Shown here: positions 1-7,112 of the stretch, piece after piece
How positions within the stretch are numbered: the first letter of the stretch is position 1
How the letters are laid out: every line of letters begins with the position of its first letter
NCBI GenBank assembly: GCA_002415895.1
Contig: DIAV01000147.1
Span: 1 to 11,863, forward strand
Reading direction: 5' to 3'
DNA length: 11,863 nucleotides
Source of the DNA: Anaerolineales bacterium UBA5069
GTDB lineage: Bacteria > Chloroflexota > Anaerolineae > Caldilineales > Caldilineaceae
The notes under the pieces: generated by a model
Told to the model about the DNA's origin: nothing
The model's input: only the letters and a program-made list of their open reading frames with translations
The model's database searches: none
Position numbers and translations under genes: made by a program

Positions 1-11
1 TGCACCACTTC

Positions 12-56
12 AGCCGCCGTTCTCAACCACGCGCCACATACTCAAGAACGGCAGCT
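12..56 (-). terminator. Stem-loop downstream of korB, possible terminator
   Basis: Read on the minus strand, 12-base arms at 56-45 and 23-12 pair fully, with one U-G wobble, around a 21-base loop. The structure begins about 45 bases after the korB stop, so it could end the korAB transcript or protect its 3' end. No U-run follows it and the loop is large, so factor-independent termination is uncertain. Nothing else is visible in bases 1-101. Confidence 0.35.
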
Positions 57-101
57 AAAGCAGCCGCTACGCAAACCTGCGCACTCTTGCCCGACACACC
101 A

Positions 102-1184
102 CTAAAGCGTTGCCATAATCTCGTGCAGGCTCGCGCGCGTCGGGCGGAGCTGCTCGACAGGCAACTGCACCAGCGGTGTGTCAACGATATTCAACAAATC
201 AACCAGACTGGGCTTTTCCGGCTCAATGTAAAAGATGCCGGTGAGCAGCTTCTGCTGCGTGCGCGCGTTCTCAAGCGTCTTGTAGGCGAGCATCTTGTCA
301 GTCGGGTCGTAATCCTCACCCAGCTTCTTCAGCACCAGCCACGAGCCATCATGCAGGCGCACTTCGGTCTCATCGTCGTACTCGTCAATCGTAATCTCCT
401 CGTAGCTTGGAATGAAATTCAATTCGTGAATCGGAATCTCGTTTTCCTTGCCAAAGGCGTAGGACTTGGTGCTTTCTTCGTGATTGTTGAAGGTGACGCA
501 GGGGCTGATGATATCAAGCACGGCAAGGCCACGGTGGCGCATGGCAGCCTTGAGGAGCGCCTCCAACTGCTTGGCATCACCGGCAAAGGAACGCGCCACA
601 AAGGTCGCGTTGGCGGCCAGCGCCTCAATGCAGATGTCCAGCGGCATCAGTTCATTGGTGCCGGCATATTTGAGCACCTGGCCGCGGTCGGCCGTGGCGC
701 TGAATTGCCCCTTGGTCAGGCCGTAGACACCATTGTTCTCCACAATGTAAACCATGTTTACGTTGCGGCGCACCATGTGCTTGAACTGGCCAATGCCAAT
801 TGAGGCCGTGTCGCCATCGCCGCTCACGCCCACGGCATGGAGCGAGCGGTTGGCCATGAGCGCGCCTGTGGCTACCGACGGCATGCGCCCGTGCACGCCG
901 TTGAAACCGTGGCTCTGGCCCAGGAAGTAGGCGGGCGTCTTGCTGCTGCACCCAATGCCGCTGAACTTGACCACCTGCGACTGCTCCAGCCCCAGGTCCC
1001 ATGCGGCGTTGATAATGCGCGCGCTGATTGAATCGTGGCCACAGCCATTGCAAAGGGTGCTGTTGCCCCCCTTGTACTCCGTCTTTTCCAGGCCGATGAT
1101 GTTCAGCTTGGGTGCAGCCGCAGGGCGGGCTTTGGCGGCCCCGGCACCGGCAACAGGTGTGCTATTCTCGGGAATGCTGCTCAT
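102..1184 (-). CDS. korB: 2-oxoacid:ferredoxin oxidoreductase, beta subunit
   Basis: This is the thiamine-diphosphate and iron-sulfur subunit of an oxidoreductase that converts a 2-oxoacid plus CoA to acyl-CoA, CO2 and reduced ferredoxin in the cytoplasm. The 360-residue protein has CNGCGH (Cys45, Cys48), a third Cys in GIGCSSK (Cys79) and a fourth in ISPCVTF (Cys229). This is the four-Cys pattern expected for the single [4Fe-4S] cluster of two-subunit enzymes. The TPP/Mg motif is GDGDT (122-126) followed by ENN near 149-151. Residues 1-26 form an Ala/Pro-rich extension. The start at 1184 is chosen because GGAGGA lies 8 bases upstream; an in-frame ATG at 1223 would place that site inside the gene and add a basic leader. 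It lies 61 bases after korA, so the two are surely co-transcribed. The substrate (2-oxoglutarate, pyruvate or branched-chain oxoacid) cannot be read from the sequence, so the symbol is conventional. Confidence 0.93.
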   Translation of the reverse strand: MSSIPENSTPVAGAGAAKARPAAAPKLNIIGLEKTEYKGGNSTLCNGCGHDSISARIINAAWDLGLEQSQVVKFSGIGCSSKTPAYFLGQSHGFNGVHGRMPSVATGALMANRSLHAVGVSGDGDTASIGIGQFKHMVRRNVNMVYIVENNGVYGLTKGQFSATADRGQVLKYAGTNELMPLDICIEALAANATFVARSFAGDAKQLEALLKAAMRHRGLAVLDIISPCVTFNNHEESTKSYAFGKENEIPIHELNFIPSYEEITIDEYDDETEVRLHDGSWLVLKKLGEDYDPTDKMLAYKTLENARTQQKLLTGIFYIEPEKPSLVDLLNIVDTPLVQLPVEQLRPTRASLHEIMATL

Positions 1185-1192
1185 TTTGGTTT

Positions 1193-1213
1193 TCCTCCGC
1201 GCCCGTGGGCGCG
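1193..1213 (-). promoter_or_regulatory. korB ribosome binding site abutting a GC hairpin
   Basis: On the minus strand the Shine-Dalgarno GGAGGA (1198-1193) ends 8 bases before the korB ATG. Immediately 5' of it, and sharing its first G, is a perfect inverted repeat, CGCGCCC (1213-1207) and GGGCGCG (1204-1198). It is likely to fold as six G-C pairs with a four-base loop. It could modulate korB translation or mRNA processing between the two subunit genes. The pairing is seen directly; the role is inferred. Confidence 0.4.
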
Positions 1214-1245
1214 CTTGGCACAAGTGCGCTGCTCGCGCAGCCGCG

Positions 1246-3066
1246 CTACTGGTTGATCTGTTCGGTAATCCAGCGGGCCGAGAGGGGCATGCCGTCGCAT
1301 TTGCTCGTGCTGATCATCTTGGCGGCGTGCACGGGCATTTCATTGACAAGAATGTTGTGCAGTTGCCCGTCCAGGTTGTTCTCGACAACATAGATTGTGT
1401 CGTACTTCTCGGTAAAGGCGCGCACCGTCTGGTTGATCGGCAGCGCACGCACGCGCAAGTACGACGTCTCTATACCAGCATTGCGCAGCCGGCTGCGCGC
1501 TTCTTCAATTGCGCCGTCGTTGCTGCCCACGCTGATAATGCCAATGCGTGCGCCTGCCACTTCGTTGACCACAGGTGCAGGCACGAGGTCGCGCGCCGTA
1601 TCAAACTTGCGGCGCAGGCGCAGAAGGTTGTTCTCCCAATCCTCGGGACGCTCGGAGTAGGTTGCATAGGGCGTGTGGCCCGTGCCGCGTGTGAAGTAGG
1701 CAGCCATGGGGTGGCGCGTGCCGGGCAGTGTGCGGTAGCCGATGCCGTCGCCATCCTCGTCGAGATAGCGCCCCCATTTACCGCCGCGCGCCTTAAGGTC
1801 CTCGGCGCTCAACACCTTGCCGCGGTCCATCGGCGCATCGGGGTATTCGAATTCCTCGCTGATCCACAGATTCATGCCCAGGTCCAGGTCACTCAGCACG
1901 AAGATCGGCGTTTGCAGTCGTTCTGCCAGGTCAAAGGCGTTGCCCGCCATCTCGAATGCTTCCTTGGGCGTGGCCGGGAAGAGGATAACGTGGCGTGTGT
2001 CGCCATGGCTCAGGTAGTAGGTTGACAGGATGTCAACCTGACCGGTGCGCGTGGGCAGGCCGGTGCTGGGGCCAATGCGCTGGATGTCCCAGAAGACGGC
2101 GGGAATTTCGGCAAAGTAGCCCAGGCCAATGAACTCGGCCATGAGGCTAATGCCGGGGCCGCTTGTGGCCGTCATGGAGCGTGCGCCCGCCCAGCCTGCG
2201 CCCAGGATCATGCCCGCTGCAGCCAGTTCGTCCTCGGCCTGCACAACGGCAAGGGTCAGGTGGCCCGTTTCGGGGTCCTTGCGCAGTTGCGGCGCGTAGG
2301 TGTTGATCGCGTCCGCCAGGCTGGATGAAGGTGTAATCGGATACCAGCCCACAAATGAGACGCCATTGTAGAGCGCGCCCAGGCCGGCCGCCGTGTTGCC
2401 GTCAATCAGCACCTTGCCTTCATTGAAACCCGTCATGCGCGCGCAGCGATAGGGCTGCTCGTTGACAATGTTCGCCTGCGCCCAATTAAAGGCGGTGAGC
2501 AACATGTTCCAGTTCATCTCAATGGGCTTCGTCTTGCCGCCAAAATTCCACACCAGCGCAGCGCGCAGTTCGTCCATTTCGATCTCAAGCAAATGGGCCG
2601 CCACGCCCACATAAATCATGTTGCCCACATACTTCTGCAAGTTGTAGGGCAAATTGGCGGCCTTGACCAGCTCCTTGACGGGCACGGCGTAGTAGTTGAC
2701 ATCCTTGCGGTGCGCGGCAATGGGCAGCGCATCATCGTAGATGATGATGCCGCCCTCGGCCACCGATGCCATGTCCTCTGCCACCGTCGCGCCGTTCATG
2801 CAGATCATGACTTCCACAGCTTCGCGGCGCGCCAGAAAACCTTCTGAACTCAGGCGAATGTTGTACCACGTGGGCAGCCCCTGAATGTTGCTGGGAAAGA
2901 GATTCTTGCTGGTGACAGGAATGCCCATTTTGAACAGCGAACGGATGAGCAGGCTGTTGCTCGTTTGGCTGCCCGAGCCATTGACTGTTGCCACATTGAT
3001 GTTGAAATCGTTGACCACCCTGGGGCGCTCAGCCACCTGAGGTGATGTCTGCACTGCGACGCTCAT
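1246..3066 (-). CDS. korA: 2-oxoacid:ferredoxin oxidoreductase, fused gamma-alpha subunit
   Basis: This is the large partner of KorB in a two-subunit 2-oxoacid:ferredoxin oxidoreductase. It has 606 residues, normal for gamma-alpha fusions. The N-terminal gamma domain (about 20-195) is followed by the alpha pyrimidine-binding domain with YPITPSS (242-248), QAEDE (276-280), TSGPGISLM (301-309) and QRIGPSTGLPTRTGQ (329-343). A C-terminal domain follows and ends with VVENNLDGQL before the last segment. The start at 3066 is preceded by GGAGAG about 6 bases upstream; a start at 3093 would place that site inside the coding region. No third or fourth subunit gene is needed or present, and no ferredoxin gene lies in the window. 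The YPITPSS form is typical of the two-subunit enzymes, many of which accept 2-oxoglutarate or have broad 2-oxoacid specificity. A GntR/FCD regulator gene lies 99 bases upstream in the same direction. Confidence 0.93.
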   Translation of the reverse strand: MSVAVQTSPQVAERPRVVNDFNINVATVNGSGSQTSNSLLIRSLFKMGIPVTSKNLFPSNIQGLPTWYNIRLSSEGFLARREAVEVMICMNGATVAEDMASVAEGGIIIYDDALPIAAHRKDVNYYAVPVKELVKAANLPYNLQKYVGNMIYVGVAAHLLEIEMDELRAALVWNFGGKTKPIEMNWNMLLTAFNWAQANIVNEQPYRCARMTGFNEGKVLIDGNTAAGLGALYNGVSFVGWYPITPSSSLADAINTYAPQLRKDPETGHLTLAVVQAEDELAAAGMILGAGWAGARSMTATSGPGISLMAEFIGLGYFAEIPAVFWDIQRIGPSTGLPTRTGQVDILSTYYLSHGDTRHVILFPATPKEAFEMAGNAFDLAERLQTPIFVLSDLDLGMNLWISEEFEYPDAPMDRGKVLSAEDLKARGGKWGRYLDEDGDGIGYRTLPGTRHPMAAYFTRGTGHTPYATYSERPEDWENNLLRLRRKFDTARDLVPAPVVNEVAGARIGIISVGSNDGAIEEARSRLRNAGIETSYLRVRALPINQTVRAFTEKYDTIYVVENNLDGQLHNILVNEMPVHAAKMISTSKCDGMPLSARWITEQINQ

Positions 3067-3106
3067 CTTCTTCTCTCCATGAACCTCTGACAAAATGGGA
3101 ATTCTG

Positions 3107-3140
3107 CCTAATACAATTATTCTATCCTAACTGCAATCAA
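3107..3140 (-). promoter_or_regulatory. Candidate korA promoter region, AT-rich
   Basis: The 99-base gap before korA contains an abrupt AT-rich patch. On the minus strand TTGATT (3140-3135) is followed after 19 bases by TGTATT (3115-3110), a poor sigma-70 match with a long spacer. The segment around TTGATT also resembles the half-site of the neighbouring regulator's operator. KorAB may have its own promoter here, or may be read through from the regulator gene. The assignment is weak. Confidence 0.25.
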
Positions 3141-3165
3141 GCCGCGACAGTGGCCGCAACGTTTG

Positions 3166-3906
3166 TCAATCAGCAGCCACAGGCTGCGCGGCGGCCGTTG
3201 TGTGCGCTTCCATCGCCACGCCGCGGCTTGTGAGCAACTGCATGTGCTCGCGCAGCAGCAGCTTGCCCAGTACAGCATCGCCCGCAACAATGGCCTCCAC
3301 AATGCGGCCGTGAAACTCCCACACGCTGCGCAGATAGCCGTAGTCGGCGTAGGTGTTCAACTCCACCGCCTCATAACCATCCCAATAGGCCTCGAGCAAC
3401 CCCAGCACAAAGGGGTTGTTGAGACGGCGGAAAATGGTCAGGTGCAGCTCGCGGTGCTCCTGGTAGGGAATCTGGATGCGCGCCTGGTCCAGCTTCTGCC
3501 ACGCGCTGGCGACAAGCGCGCGCAAATGGGCATGGTCGTCCGGCTCAAGCAGGGCCACGGCCTCGTCCCAATAGGCCAGTTCGAGGTGGCTGCGCAGGCT
3601 GCTGAACGCGTCAAAGTGGCGGCGCTCGGTGGCGAGCGCTGCCAGCAGGCTAAGGCGCACAGGAGGCAGAAAGTCATAGGCAGTGCGAACAATCCCACGC
3701 CGCGGGCTGGCTTCCACCAGGCCCAGCATGCGCGCAACTTCAAGCTGCTCGCGCAGCTTGCCTACGCTCACGCCTGTGGTTTCGCTCAGTTCGGCCAACG
3801 AAGGCAGCCTGTCACCAGGCTTGCACTCGTTCTCAAACAAGTAGCGAAGGAAATCGGATTCAATGCTGGTCTGCGTTACGTTGGACGACATGATATTGGA
3901 CTGCAC
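3166..3906 (-). CDS. GntR-family (FadR/FCD type) transcriptional regulator
   Basis: This 246-residue DNA-binding regulator has an N-terminal GntR winged helix-turn-helix (about 15-76, with PGDRLPSLAELSETTGVSVG then LREQLEVARMLGLVE and the wing SPRRGIVRT). It is followed by an all-helical FCD ligand domain (about 85-225). His155 (ELHLTIF), His199 (WEFHGRI) and His221 (LREHMQLL) sit where FCD proteins place metal ligands, so it probably senses an organic acid through a bound metal. The GTG at 3906 is preferred because GGAGAAGGG lies 12 bases upstream; the in-frame ATG at 3891 would be 27 bases from it. The gene has its own promoter (3970-3999), and an operator-like array sits just downstream of the -10 box, which suggests autorepression. 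Its position just before korAB makes that operon a likely target, and a 2-oxoacid or related carboxylate a likely ligand. That last step is inference. Confidence 0.9.
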   Translation of the reverse strand: MQSNIMSSNVTQTSIESDFLRYLFENECKPGDRLPSLAELSETTGVSVGKLREQLEVARMLGLVEASPRRGIVRTAYDFLPPVRLSLLAALATERRHFDAFSSLRSHLELAYWDEAVALLEPDDHAHLRALVASAWQKLDQARIQIPYQEHRELHLTIFRRLNNPFVLGLLEAYWDGYEAVELNTYADYGYLRSVWEFHGRIVEAIVAGDAVLGKLLLREHMQLLTSRGVAMEAHTTAAAQPVAAD

Positions 3907-3939
3907 GGTTGTGCGACGCCCTTCTCCGAGACGCTCAAA

Positions 3940-3968
3940 TCAATCATTGGATCAATCAGATTGATTGA
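3940..3968. promoter_or_regulatory. Operator-like array of three TGATTGA half-sites
   Basis: TCAATCA occurs at 3940-3946 and again at 3952-3958, and its inverse TGATTGA at 3962-3968. The last two form a perfect 7+7 inverted repeat with a 3-base spacer, and the first two are direct repeats 12 bases apart. The array starts one base downstream of the -10 box and covers the expected transcription start of the GntR regulator gene. This is a classic placement for an autorepressor site. The symmetry is seen directly; the binding protein is inferred. Confidence 0.6.
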
Positions 3969-3969
3969 A

Positions 3970-3999
3970 ATAATATCACGCGGATAGAAGGCGTGTCAA
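3970..3999 (-). promoter_or_regulatory. Sigma-70 promoter of the GntR regulator gene
   Basis: On the minus strand a perfect -35 box TTGACA (3999-3994) is followed after 18 bases by -10 TATTAT (3975-3970), five of six to consensus. The expected start near 3963 gives a leader of about 57 bases before the GTG at 3906 and lies inside the operator array. Confidence 0.65.
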
Positions 4000-4008
4000 A
4001 ATTATTTG

Positions 4009-4134
4009 CAGCGCATATGAAGTCAGTACACAGAGCACGGCGGTAAGAGCAGGCATATCGACGGAGAGCGATACATAGCCGTCGATATCCCTGCTCTTGC
4101 CGCCGTGATCTGTGTACCGACTTTATATGCGCTG
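4009..4134. repeat. 126-bp long inverted repeat (hairpin element, MITE-like)
   Basis: Two arms of 56 bases (4009-4064 and 4079-4134) are inverted copies with about six mismatches or wobbles, separated by a 14-base loop. The ends read CAGCGCATAT...ATATGCGCTG. The whole element is therefore one long hairpin, with no coding capacity. It lies between the nucleotidyltransferase stop (4183) and the -35 box of the regulator promoter (3999), where it could also end upstream transcription, since an AT-rich stretch follows it on the minus strand. A hairpin-type MITE or other repeat-family element is my best guess. No clear target-site duplication is visible, and no second full copy lies in the window. 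Confidence 0.85.
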
Positions 4135-4182
4135 TTTATGGAGCCATTGCGCAATCGCCACCACAAAAGATCGAACCGGGTC

Positions 4183-4740
4183 TCAATCAGGATCGGCAGG
4201 AGGATAATCGGACGGGTACTCGATGCCAAAAGCTGCGCACAGCGCCGCAACATCGCGTATGTCATTCGCGTCGGGCGTATACTGCGTGTGAAACTCCACA
4301 ATCTGTGCAGCCGTAAGGCACTTGACGGGGCGACCGCCGATCTTCCCCACACCCCCAAAACCGGCAGCCGGAAACGCTGCCGTCACCCCGTCATAGGCGC
4401 CATTGCCGTATGCGTCAAAGAGCACGGCGTGGAAGTCCACTTCCTCACCCTGCGCGTTGCCCATGACAAAATTGCAGGGGCGCGTGTCGTCACGCGGCAC
4501 ATCAACGTAGCCGCGCGCGGCCAGCAACGCGCGCAGGGGCCCCACGTCGGCCTCAGCCAGAATGATATCCACATCCTCATGCGGGCGCGTCTGCACGCCC
4601 AGCAAGGCGTCTACGGCCCAGCCGCCATCAAGCCAAACTTCGATTGCATTGGTTTCCAGCAGGTCAAGCAACTCCAACAGCGCCTGCTGTGCCATTTCGC
4701 GTCGCGTTGCAGCCATCATTTCGTCGCTGTACACGTTCAT
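4183..4740 (-). CDS. LnuA/AadA2-like nucleotidyltransferase
   Basis: This 185-residue protein belongs to the nucleotidyltransferase group of lincosamide and aminoglycoside-2''-adenylyltransferases, which transfer AMP to a small-molecule hydroxyl. GGWAVDALLG (39-48) holds the nucleotide-binding turn. HEDVDI (54-59) gives the two metal-binding Asp residues (56, 58), and EVDFH (100-104) the third. The C-terminal part (about 143-173, LTAAQIVEFHTQYTPDANDI) matches the helical end of this family. Length is normal. The ATG at 4740 is used because an upstream in-frame TTG at 4755 has no better ribosome binding site; neither is strong. It lies 35 bases after the TRIC-like gene and probably shares its transcript. 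Membership does not prove drug resistance, since many chromosomal members have unknown substrates and may be housekeeping or detoxification enzymes. Confidence 0.82.
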   Translation of the reverse strand: MNVYSDEMMAATRREMAQQALLELLDLLETNAIEVWLDGGWAVDALLGVQTRPHEDVDIILAEADVGPLRALLAARGYVDVPRDDTRPCNFVMGNAQGEEVDFHAVLFDAYGNGAYDGVTAAFPAAGFGGVGKIGGRPVKCLTAAQIVEFHTQYTPDANDIRDVAALCAAFGIEYPSDYPPADPD

Positions 4741-4775
4741 TTCGGCGCCACGCAAGCAATCATTTCTGCACCCCG

Positions 4776-5435
4776 TTACGGCGCCTTGACATTGCCCAGC
4801 AAGGGCTTTGTACGCAGGTCAAAAGAGATCGTAATTGCGCGAATGGCAACAAACAGCACAATCATGATCAGCCCGTCGGTGGCAGGATGCCCAATGTCAT
4901 AATAAACAAGCGCCATAAAGAATGCACAGGCCAGCACCAGCACCGTGACAAAGTGCTGCCCAGGCTTGAGAATTGCCGGCACATCACGCACAACAATATC
5001 GCGCAGAAGGCTGCCGCCAACGCCGTTCGCAACACCCACCAGCAGGACGCCCGGCACAGGGACGTGCATACTGATTGCCAATTGCATCCCCAGTACGGCA
5101 AAGGCCGGCGTTCCAAATGAGTCGATCATCATGATCATGCGGTCAAAAGGCACGCGATAGCGATCCTTGATCAGCCAGCGACCGACAAGCGCGGCGAGCA
5201 GCGTCGCCGCCATAATCACGGGCAGGTAGTTGGGATCAGTCAGCACGGGCGGCTTGCGTTGAAGAAAGAGCGCATCGCGTGCCAGGCTGCCGCCAACCGA
5301 CGAGAGCAACGACACAACGAAAACGCCGGTTAGGTCAAAGCCCTTGCGCATGCCGACAAGCGCACCGCTCAGCGCCCAAGCAAATACGGCAGCGTAATCA
5401 ACGTAGACGGGAATGCTAAACGCTTCAGGATACAT
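4776..5435 (-). CDS. TRIC / UPF0126 family membrane protein
   Basis: This 219-residue inner-membrane protein has two tandem UPF0126 repeats, each with the hallmark glycine-rich turn and Arg-Asp pair: SSVGGSLARD (45-54) and NGVGGSLLRD (137-146). Hydrophobic segments at about 12-30, 36-58, 70-90, 100-122, 127-150, 160-180 and 187-205 fit the seven-helix fold of prokaryotic trimeric intracellular cation (TRIC) channels. Related bacterial proteins are described as K+-permeable channels, and YadS/YicG-like members have been linked to small-solute transport, so the permeant here is open. The ATG at 5435 has GAGG 5 bases upstream. It is separated from the cupin gene by 127 bases, in which I found no convincing promoter, and it leads into the nucleotidyltransferase gene. 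Confidence 0.88.
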   Translation of the reverse strand: MYPEAFSIPVYVDYAAVFAWALSGALVGMRKGFDLTGVFVVSLLSSVGGSLARDALFLQRKPPVLTDPNYLPVIMAATLLAALVGRWLIKDRYRVPFDRMIMMIDSFGTPAFAVLGMQLAISMHVPVPGVLLVGVANGVGGSLLRDIVVRDVPAILKPGQHFVTVLVLACAFFMALVYYDIGHPATDGLIMIVLFVAIRAITISFDLRTKPLLGNVKAP

Positions 5436-5562
5436 CCGGCCTCATTTGCAGGAGTCGTAGATGGAGATGGCAGCGCGCACAAGTCTTGCGCTATGTACGT
5501 CATATGCGCAGCGAAGCCAGTGCCAAGAAACCTGGCGAACGCCACGCCGACCGGCCTCACCT

Positions 5563-5889
5563 TTAGCGCCACGGCGCAATCACCGTGAGGATGGTAAGCA
5601 GCGCCTCGGCGCGATTCTCCACGCCGTGCGGCACCCCTGCCGGGCAGATCACAAGTTCGCCCGCCGTGCACGCGCGGCCTTCGTCGCCCACGGTAAACCA
5701 GCCTTCACCGCTCACCACATAATAGAACTTGTCCTGAGTGGCATGGTCGTGCAGCGGCTGCTGCTGCCCGCTCTGCAGGCAATTCATGCCCAGCAGCATA
5801 CGCTCGTTCTCCAGAAAGGAGTACTTGAAGGGTTTATCGTTGCGCCCCTGCGCATAATCCATGGGGTTGACAAAGGTGTTGCTCATCAC
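5563..5889 (-). CDS. Small single-domain cupin protein
   Basis: This 108-residue protein is a single conserved beta-barrel. Cupin motif 1 is HDHATQDKFYYVVSGEGW (47-64) with metal-ligand candidates His47 and His49. Motif 2 is PAGVPHGVEN (83-92) with His88. The Glu usual in motif 1 is replaced by Lys54 next to Asp53, a variant I recall in small cupins. It may bind metal and act as an isomerase, lyase or dioxygenase, or as a binding protein; the substrate is unknown. The GTG at 5889 (or ATG at 5886) is preceded by GGGGAGGG. Only three bases separate the GTG from the amidohydrolase stop, so the two are translationally coupled and the cupin probably acts in the same pathway. After the stop, a short inverted repeat at 5533-5544 is followed by a brief pyrimidine tract, a weak terminator candidate. 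Confidence 0.86.
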   Translation of the reverse strand: MMSNTFVNPMDYAQGRNDKPFKYSFLENERMLLGMNCLQSGQQQPLHDHATQDKFYYVVSGEGWFTVGDEGRACTAGELVICPAGVPHGVENRAEALLTILTVIAPWR

Positions 5890-5892
5890 GGC

Positions 5893-7104
5893 CTACACCC
5901 TCCCCGTGTGCTGCTGATTGAGCCAAGAGAGCGCAGCGCCCGCCAGCAGCGCAACCCCCGTGGGCAACATGCGCTCATCAAAATCAAAGTGATCATTATG
6001 ATGCGCAGCGTGGAGCGGCCCTGCCGGGTCCGACGCGCCCACAAGCACAAAGCAGCCGGGCGCGCGGTTGAGGAACTCGGACATATCCTCGCCCACCATC
6101 ATGGGGGGGATCTGAATTGCTGCATTGTTGCCCAGCACTTCGCCCACAACGGCGCGCATGAGCGCTGCGCCCTCGACGCTGTTCTGTGTCACCGGCACGC
6201 CTTTGATGAGTTCCAGCTCATGGCGTGCGCCGAAGGCCGCGCAGACACCGCCCGCCACTTCGTCCATGCGCCGCACAATCAGGTCACGCATCTCCACGCT
6301 CAGCGAGCGAATGGAGCATGACAGTTCGGCCTTGCCCGAGATGACGTTGGACGCTGTGCCGCTGTGGAACTTGCCCACAGTGATGACCGCGGCCTGCGCG
6401 GGGTCCACGCTGCGCGCAACAATGGACTGCCACGCGACCACAATTTGCGCGGCGACAAGCGTCGCGTCAATCGTTTCGTGGGGCATGGCGCCATGACCCG
6501 AGAGGCCATGCACGGTTACGTTGACAATATCCGCTGCGGCCCAGAGCGGCCCTGCCTGCACCACCACAGTGCCCAGCGGCAATTGTGACCAGAGATGAAG
6601 CCCAAAGGAGGCCGCCGGCGTCGGCGCATTCATGACGCCGTCCGCCACCATGGCGCGCGCCCCGCCCAGTCCCTCTTCGGCGGGCTGAAAAACAAGCTTG
6701 ACGCGTCCCGGCAACTCGTTCCGGTGCTTGCTCAACAATTGGGCCACGCCCATACCGATTGCGGTATGGCCGTCATGGCCGCATGCATGCATAACACCCG
6801 CGTTTTGCGACGCATAGGGCACGTCGTTCATCTCGAGGATGGGCAGCGCATCCATGTCAAAGCGCAGCAGCACAACAGGCGCGTCGTCGGGCAGGCTTTC
6901 CGGCTCCACAACAGCCACAACGCCCGTCTTGCCCACGCCCGTAGTCACTTCCAACCCCAAATCCTGCAGGTGGCGCGCCACAATACCCCCCGTGCGCACT
7001 TCTGTAAAGCCAAGCTCGGGGTGCATGTGAAAGTCGCGCCGCCACTCCACAAGGCGCGGGGCCAACTCTTCAGCTTCCTGCTGCAAATCGCGAATCGAAA
7101 GCAT
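5893..7104 (-). CDS. M20D-family amidohydrolase (N-acyl amino acid / hippurate hydrolase type)
   Basis: This 403-residue metallohydrolase cleaves the amide bond of N-acyl amino acids, such as hippurate or indole-acetyl conjugates, in the cytoplasm. It has no signal peptide. FDMDALP (82-88) and HACGHDGHT (106-114) give the Cys and His metal ligands, and QPAEEG (140-145) the catalytic Glu pair. SGHGAMPH (202-209) lies in the inserted dimerisation domain, followed by MMVGEDMSEF (335-344) and the late His region HAAHHNDHFDFDE (365-377). Length and motif order are normal for the family. The ATG at 7104 has GAGAG 10 bases upstream, within the last copy of a tandem repeat. It lies 84 bases after the aldehyde oxidoreductase gene and 3 bases before the cupin, so all three are probably one transcript. 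The exact substrate is not visible. Confidence 0.92.
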   Translation of the reverse strand: MLSIRDLQQEAEELAPRLVEWRRDFHMHPELGFTEVRTGGIVARHLQDLGLEVTTGVGKTGVVAVVEPESLPDDAPVVLLRFDMDALPILEMNDVPYASQNAGVMHACGHDGHTAIGMGVAQLLSKHRNELPGRVKLVFQPAEEGLGGARAMVADGVMNAPTPAASFGLHLWSQLPLGTVVVQAGPLWAAADIVNVTVHGLSGHGAMPHETIDATLVAAQIVVAWQSIVARSVDPAQAAVITVGKFHSGTASNVISGKAELSCSIRSLSVEMRDLIVRRMDEVAGGVCAAFGARHELELIKGVPVTQNSVEGAALMRAVVGEVLGNNAAIQIPPMMVGEDMSEFLNRAPGCFVLVGASDPAGPLHAAHHNDHFDFDERMLPTGVALLAGAALSWLNQQHTGRV

Positions 7105-7112
7105 TAACCACC

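Noticed and set aside
1185..1223. Upstream start for korB giving thirteen extra residues
   Set aside because: The extension encodes a basic stretch and covers the strong GGAGGA site that fits the ATG at 1184.
940..2025. Plus-strand open frame of 361 codons opposite korA and korB
   Set aside because: It is antisense to conserved catalytic motifs of both subunits and has no family signature.
3067..3093. Upstream start for korA giving nine extra residues
   Set aside because: The extra codons include the GGAGAG ribosome binding site that fits the ATG at 3066.
4009..4134. Ordinary rho-independent terminator
   Set aside because: The 56-base arms far exceed a terminator stem and there is no U-run directly after it. 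Termination may be a side effect.
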